A stretch of 64,000 nt of DNA, taken from NCBI RefSeq assembly GCF_001540865.1, contig NC_033621.1, forward strand, positions 1,831,439-1,895,438, read 5' to 3'. Positions 61,521-64,000 of this stretch are shown here, piece after piece. The DNA is from Ananas comosus. Taxonomy: Eukaryota; Streptophyta; Magnoliopsida; Poales; Bromeliaceae. How positions within the stretch are numbered: position 1 is the first letter of the stretch; each line of letters starts with the position of its first letter. A program made the translations under genes and the position numbers. Under the pieces are notes generated by a model, which saw only the letters and a list, made by a program, of their open reading frames with translations, was not told the origin of the DNA and ran no database searches.

Positions 61521-62815
61521 CAACAGGCTCCATTAATTTATTAGGTGATATGGCCTCGCGTGCATTAACAAGGGAAATTACTATGCCCACGTGGTGCAAC
61601 GCACCGCTTTATTATTTGTGTGAATGATACTGTGAAACTCGTGTAGGTTCAGTTTCTCGCTTTGCAACCCAAATAGCACAAGCCCATACCGTTATAACTA
61701 ACCTTGAAGCATTAAAAAAAGAAAAGAGGTTTTACTTGAAAATAAGACCCTTTTATCTTAAACTTTAAATGAATTTGTTGGTTGGCTATATATGCAGAGT
61801 CTTTACAATGATAAACTGGAGGAAAAGATGGAGCTTATAAAAGGAGTAACTGTAGGCAAGAAGGATGAGTTCCAGCTCACTCCCCTTGAGCAGGTGATTA
61901 CTAGTTTTTTAAGTCTTAATTCTCTTTCAATTTGTTTTCTGTGCAGGAGCCCGGCTACATTACTATCAATAGCACCAAGTACTTGTTGCTATCAAATTTT
62001 TCACTGATCATTTTCATTCATTAGATCGTACTATTCAATCAACTGTTCATTCAATCCTTATAAATCATTATCATCTTAATTGCACATCTCTTCATCCAAG
62101 AATCGAAAATCTAATAGCACTAATAATTTTGTATTATTAATAGTATAGTAGCTTAGTTGTTCTACGCAGTTCATTAAATGATAGAAAAAAAATAATAATC
62201 ATCTTTTATTCTTATTATTATTTTTTGTGCTTCATTAGGAGGTTTTGATCATATGGGGAGAGCACGACCAAATATTCCCTGTGAAGAAGGCATTTGAGGT
62301 GAAAAGGTAAAATATAAGGCGGAAAATTACACCGACTTTTCTCAACTACAAGCCTTTTTTTTCTTTTTTTTTGAATAAGATAGCATGCTGCCACTTTATT
62401 CATTAAAAGGATAAATGGGCTACAAACTGAGACAACTGGGCCTCGAAAAAAAAAAAAATCTCTAGCAAAATAAATCCCAGATTTCCTAAGCGAACATATC
62501 TCCGTCACTATAAGCCATTTTAATATAGACCACTAATATATTTCTCCATTTTTAATTCTTTTATTTTATATTTTATATTATATTATATTATTCAATTAGA
62601 TTAAAAATTTTATTAGACTTAATAATGATTCTGATAAATTTAACCATTCTGAATTTTTTCTTTTTTCAGCGAAATGAATCAAAAATTTTGTTTGCTATTA
62701 TTAACCAGCAGGTAACGAAATTATTCAAACTACACTCAAATGAATACAATTGAAAAGTTCAGGAGGCATCGAATTAACAAAAGGTAGTTAAGGAATCTAT
62801 TCCAAAATGGTCTAT

Positions 62816-62852
<37 letters not shown>

Positions 62853-62985
62853 AACATGTAGGCAATTGGGGGAGAAAGCCAAGTTGGAGATTTTGAAGAA
62901 GACGGGGCACATGCCACAGATGGAGGACTCAAAGCGATTCAATCGGATCCTCCTCAACTTTTTGTTAGATGCTCCCGCCTCGTAA
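59539..62985 (+). CDS. Alpha/beta hydrolase fold protein
   Basis: Four exons join to 319 residues: 59539-60210 (very GC-rich), 61798-61893, 62239-62306 and 62862-62985. The protein begins MVFSILPLADALLRRSFIAS. The oxyanion region is VILLIHGFGPSAMWQW, then DLVVPDLIFFGGSS. The nucleophile elbow is AGTSYGGF (G-x-S-x-G). The acid is Asp in IIWGEHDQIFPV and the catalytic His is in KKTGHMPQMEDSKRFN, so the triad is complete. The family in plants covers lipases, esterases and strigolactone-type receptors; this sequence looks like the small soluble monoacylglycerol lipase/esterase-like group, and the substrate is unknown. The start follows a CT-rich leader. Introns 1 and 2 host several MITEs. Part of the first exon (59684-59702) is telomere-like CCTAAC repeat translated as PNPNPK. 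Confidence 0.93.
60672..60905. mobile_element. MITE of the TTGAGCTRGAATAC family (copy B, hydrolase intron 1)
   Basis: GGTGCTTGTAAAAGTACCAA at the left, and GGAGCTCAATTTA preceded by CTTTATACTTTTAAAAGAT at the right. The centre CAACCAACTCACCCACTTAA is the reverse complement of the core seen in copy A. Confidence 0.65.
60964..61207. mobile_element. MITE of the same family (copy C, hydrolase intron 1)
   Basis: Carries the family core GGCCCTAAGTTGAGTGGGTA, then TTGAATAGTATGATCCTAAC. Ends differ from copy D (a GAGTAATAGAACTTC-type arm), as in the truncated copy at the right edge of the window, so this is a subfamily. Confidence 0.55.
61231..61443. mobile_element. MITE of the same family (copy D, hydrolase intron 1)
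   Basis: The left end is TTGAGCTAGAATACTCTCAA and the inverted right end is TTGAGCTGGAATACTTTTAA, both followed by AAGCACC/AAGTATC arms. 213 bp, lacking the GTTGAGTGGGTAG core, so a deletion derivative. Confidence 0.75.
61450..61515. repeat. Compound (CT)n(TA)n microsatellite
   Basis: CT dinucleotides then TA dinucleotides directly right of MITE copy D. Confidence 0.95.
61950..62155. mobile_element. MITE of the same family (copy E, hydrolase intron 2)
   Basis: The left end is CCGGCTACATTACTATCAAT and the inverted right end is CTAAGCTACTATACTATTAA, with AATAGCACCAAGTACTTG at the left and CTAATAGCACTAATAATTTT near the right. The core ACTATTCAATCAACTGTTCA corresponds to the family centre. Confidence 0.65.
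62819..62851. repeat. (CT)n microsatellite before the last hydrolase exon
   Basis: About 33 bp of CT forming the pyrimidine tract just upstream of the acceptor AAACATGTAG at 62852-62861. Confidence 0.95.
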
Positions 62986-63672
62986 AATCAATGTGCATGA
63001 ATATTGCAGTTTCATACGCACACCTCAGGTGGCTTTCCCAGCCACCACCTAATTACAAGTATATATAGCTTAATTTAAACTGCATTCTCTCTCTCTATCT
63101 CTATCTATCTCTCTCTACATTACTCTGTGTGAAAAATAAGGAGTATAAATTAATTCCAATGTCTGCAAATTATTGATCCCTTACATCGGGAAAAACTGTT
63201 TTTTTCTTTTTTTTTTTCTGGGAATGATTGCTTTCGCAGTTTACACTTTCTATGCCCCAACAGGATAATCTCATCTCATTGCCAAAAAAGCTAAAAGAAG
63301 AAAAAAAGAAAGAAAATCCTGTCCTGCACACAGAACTATAATTGTGCCTGCGCGCAAGAATGTGGGAGTGTTTAGACAGTTGTTAGGTACACTAATTAAA
63401 GTACAATTTATGAGGTGGGATCTCGTAAAAATTTTAGACTTTTGGTGGTGGTGGTGGTGGTGGTGGTGGTTGGGTGCTTCTCATTAATTAGGGCTGGTAA
63501 TCACTAGATGCGCCTCCTCACTGTCACTGTCCGTCTAGACCCCCCTCCCATCCCACGGTGAAGGCCCATTCACTACGCTCGAAATTATATATAATATATA
63601 TATATAATATATATAATATATATTATATATATCATAGTATATAATATATCTTGTATTATATTATACATTAAG
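62986..63672. other. 3' flank of the hydrolase gene with simple repeats
   Basis: Contains a CT/TATC-rich tract (63086-63118), a (TGG)n run (63444-63470) and a TA-rich tract (63587-63650). No gene. Confidence 0.5.
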
Positions 63673-64000
63673 TTATGAGCTAGGAATACATATCGATAAG
63701 CAAACTTTTGGATGCCTAGGTGGCTATGAGTTTTTCAACCGTTCAGCATTAACATTTTTACTATTTTCATCCATTAGGTTATACTACTTAAACCAATCAC
63801 TCATTCAACCCTCAGAGCCTACACATCATTCTAACTGTATATTTTTTTATCTATCTAAAGATCCGAAACTACACTATAGCTTGGAATGACTATTGATATT
63901 ATTTCCATCTAGTTCGATATATATAGTATATAGCATGTGTCGTACTATACTCTTAGAGTATAGAGCTTTCTTACTCATAAGTTTTTCACCGTTTAGATCT
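63673..64000. mobile_element. MITE copies of the same family at the right edge (one cut by the window)
   Basis: GAGCTAGGAATACATATCGA, AAACTTTTGGATGC and the core ACTTAAACCAATCACTCATT mark one copy to about 63860. A second, of the copy C subfamily, begins near 63930 (ACTATACTCTTAGAGTATAG, TTTTTCACCGTTTAGATCT) and runs off the window. Confidence 0.55.

Overview
The window is nuclear DNA of a flowering plant, most likely a monocot. Support for that: spliceosomal GT-AG introns, an LSM1/PAA/TAF9/RSH gene set of plant type, very GC-rich first exons beside AT-rich introns (the GC gradient typical of commelinid monocots), TGGGCC 'Site II' promoter boxes, and dense MITE, LINE and LTR debris. The species cannot be fixed from the sequence; a commelinid such as pineapple is only a guess. 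Three runs of N mark assembly gaps (12464-12897, 14275-14288, 38284-38303).

Nine cellular genes can be read exon by exon. Left to right they are: LSM1 (minus, cut by the left edge, 1-1188); a LAZY/DRO1-type gravity-response gene (minus, 2920-4603); a 751-residue VIT/von Willebrand A domain protein with a cysteine-rich tail (minus, 19010-26106); proteasome subunit alpha-6/PAA (plus, 29079-32469); a DUF1677 zinc-ligand-like protein (plus, 38783-39259); a plastid RelA/SpoT homologue of the RSH2/RSH3 clade (plus, 50288-54457); TFIID subunit TAF9 (minus, 55759-57243, with a start-codon anomaly); tRNA-Ser(GCU) (57392-57473); and an alpha/beta hydrolase (plus, 59539-62985). They are independent housekeeping, developmental and stress genes with no operon-like logic.

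Between them lie repeat-rich stretches. The stretch 5375-6339 is a Pack-MULE-like element with long terminal inverted repeats, a near-perfect 9-bp target duplication and a captured ARM-repeat gene fragment. The stretch 6565-9217 is a decayed L1-type LINE with a 573-bp hAT-like element inserted in it (8-bp target duplication). The stretch 10780-14672 holds a MULE-type MITE, a long inverted-repeat element with a 46-nt perfect palindrome, and an apparently identical 1377-bp direct repeat between gaps, probably an assembly artefact. The stretch 48326-49920 is a MITE interrupted by a 1234-bp Harbinger-like element. A MITE family with ends like TTGAGCTRGAATAC recurs at least six times, mostly in and around the alpha/beta hydrolase gene.

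Nothing here is a clear novel molecular system. The most notable items are the out-of-frame TAF9 start, the gene-capturing MULE, the nested transposons, and telomere-like repeats used as coding sequence in two genes.
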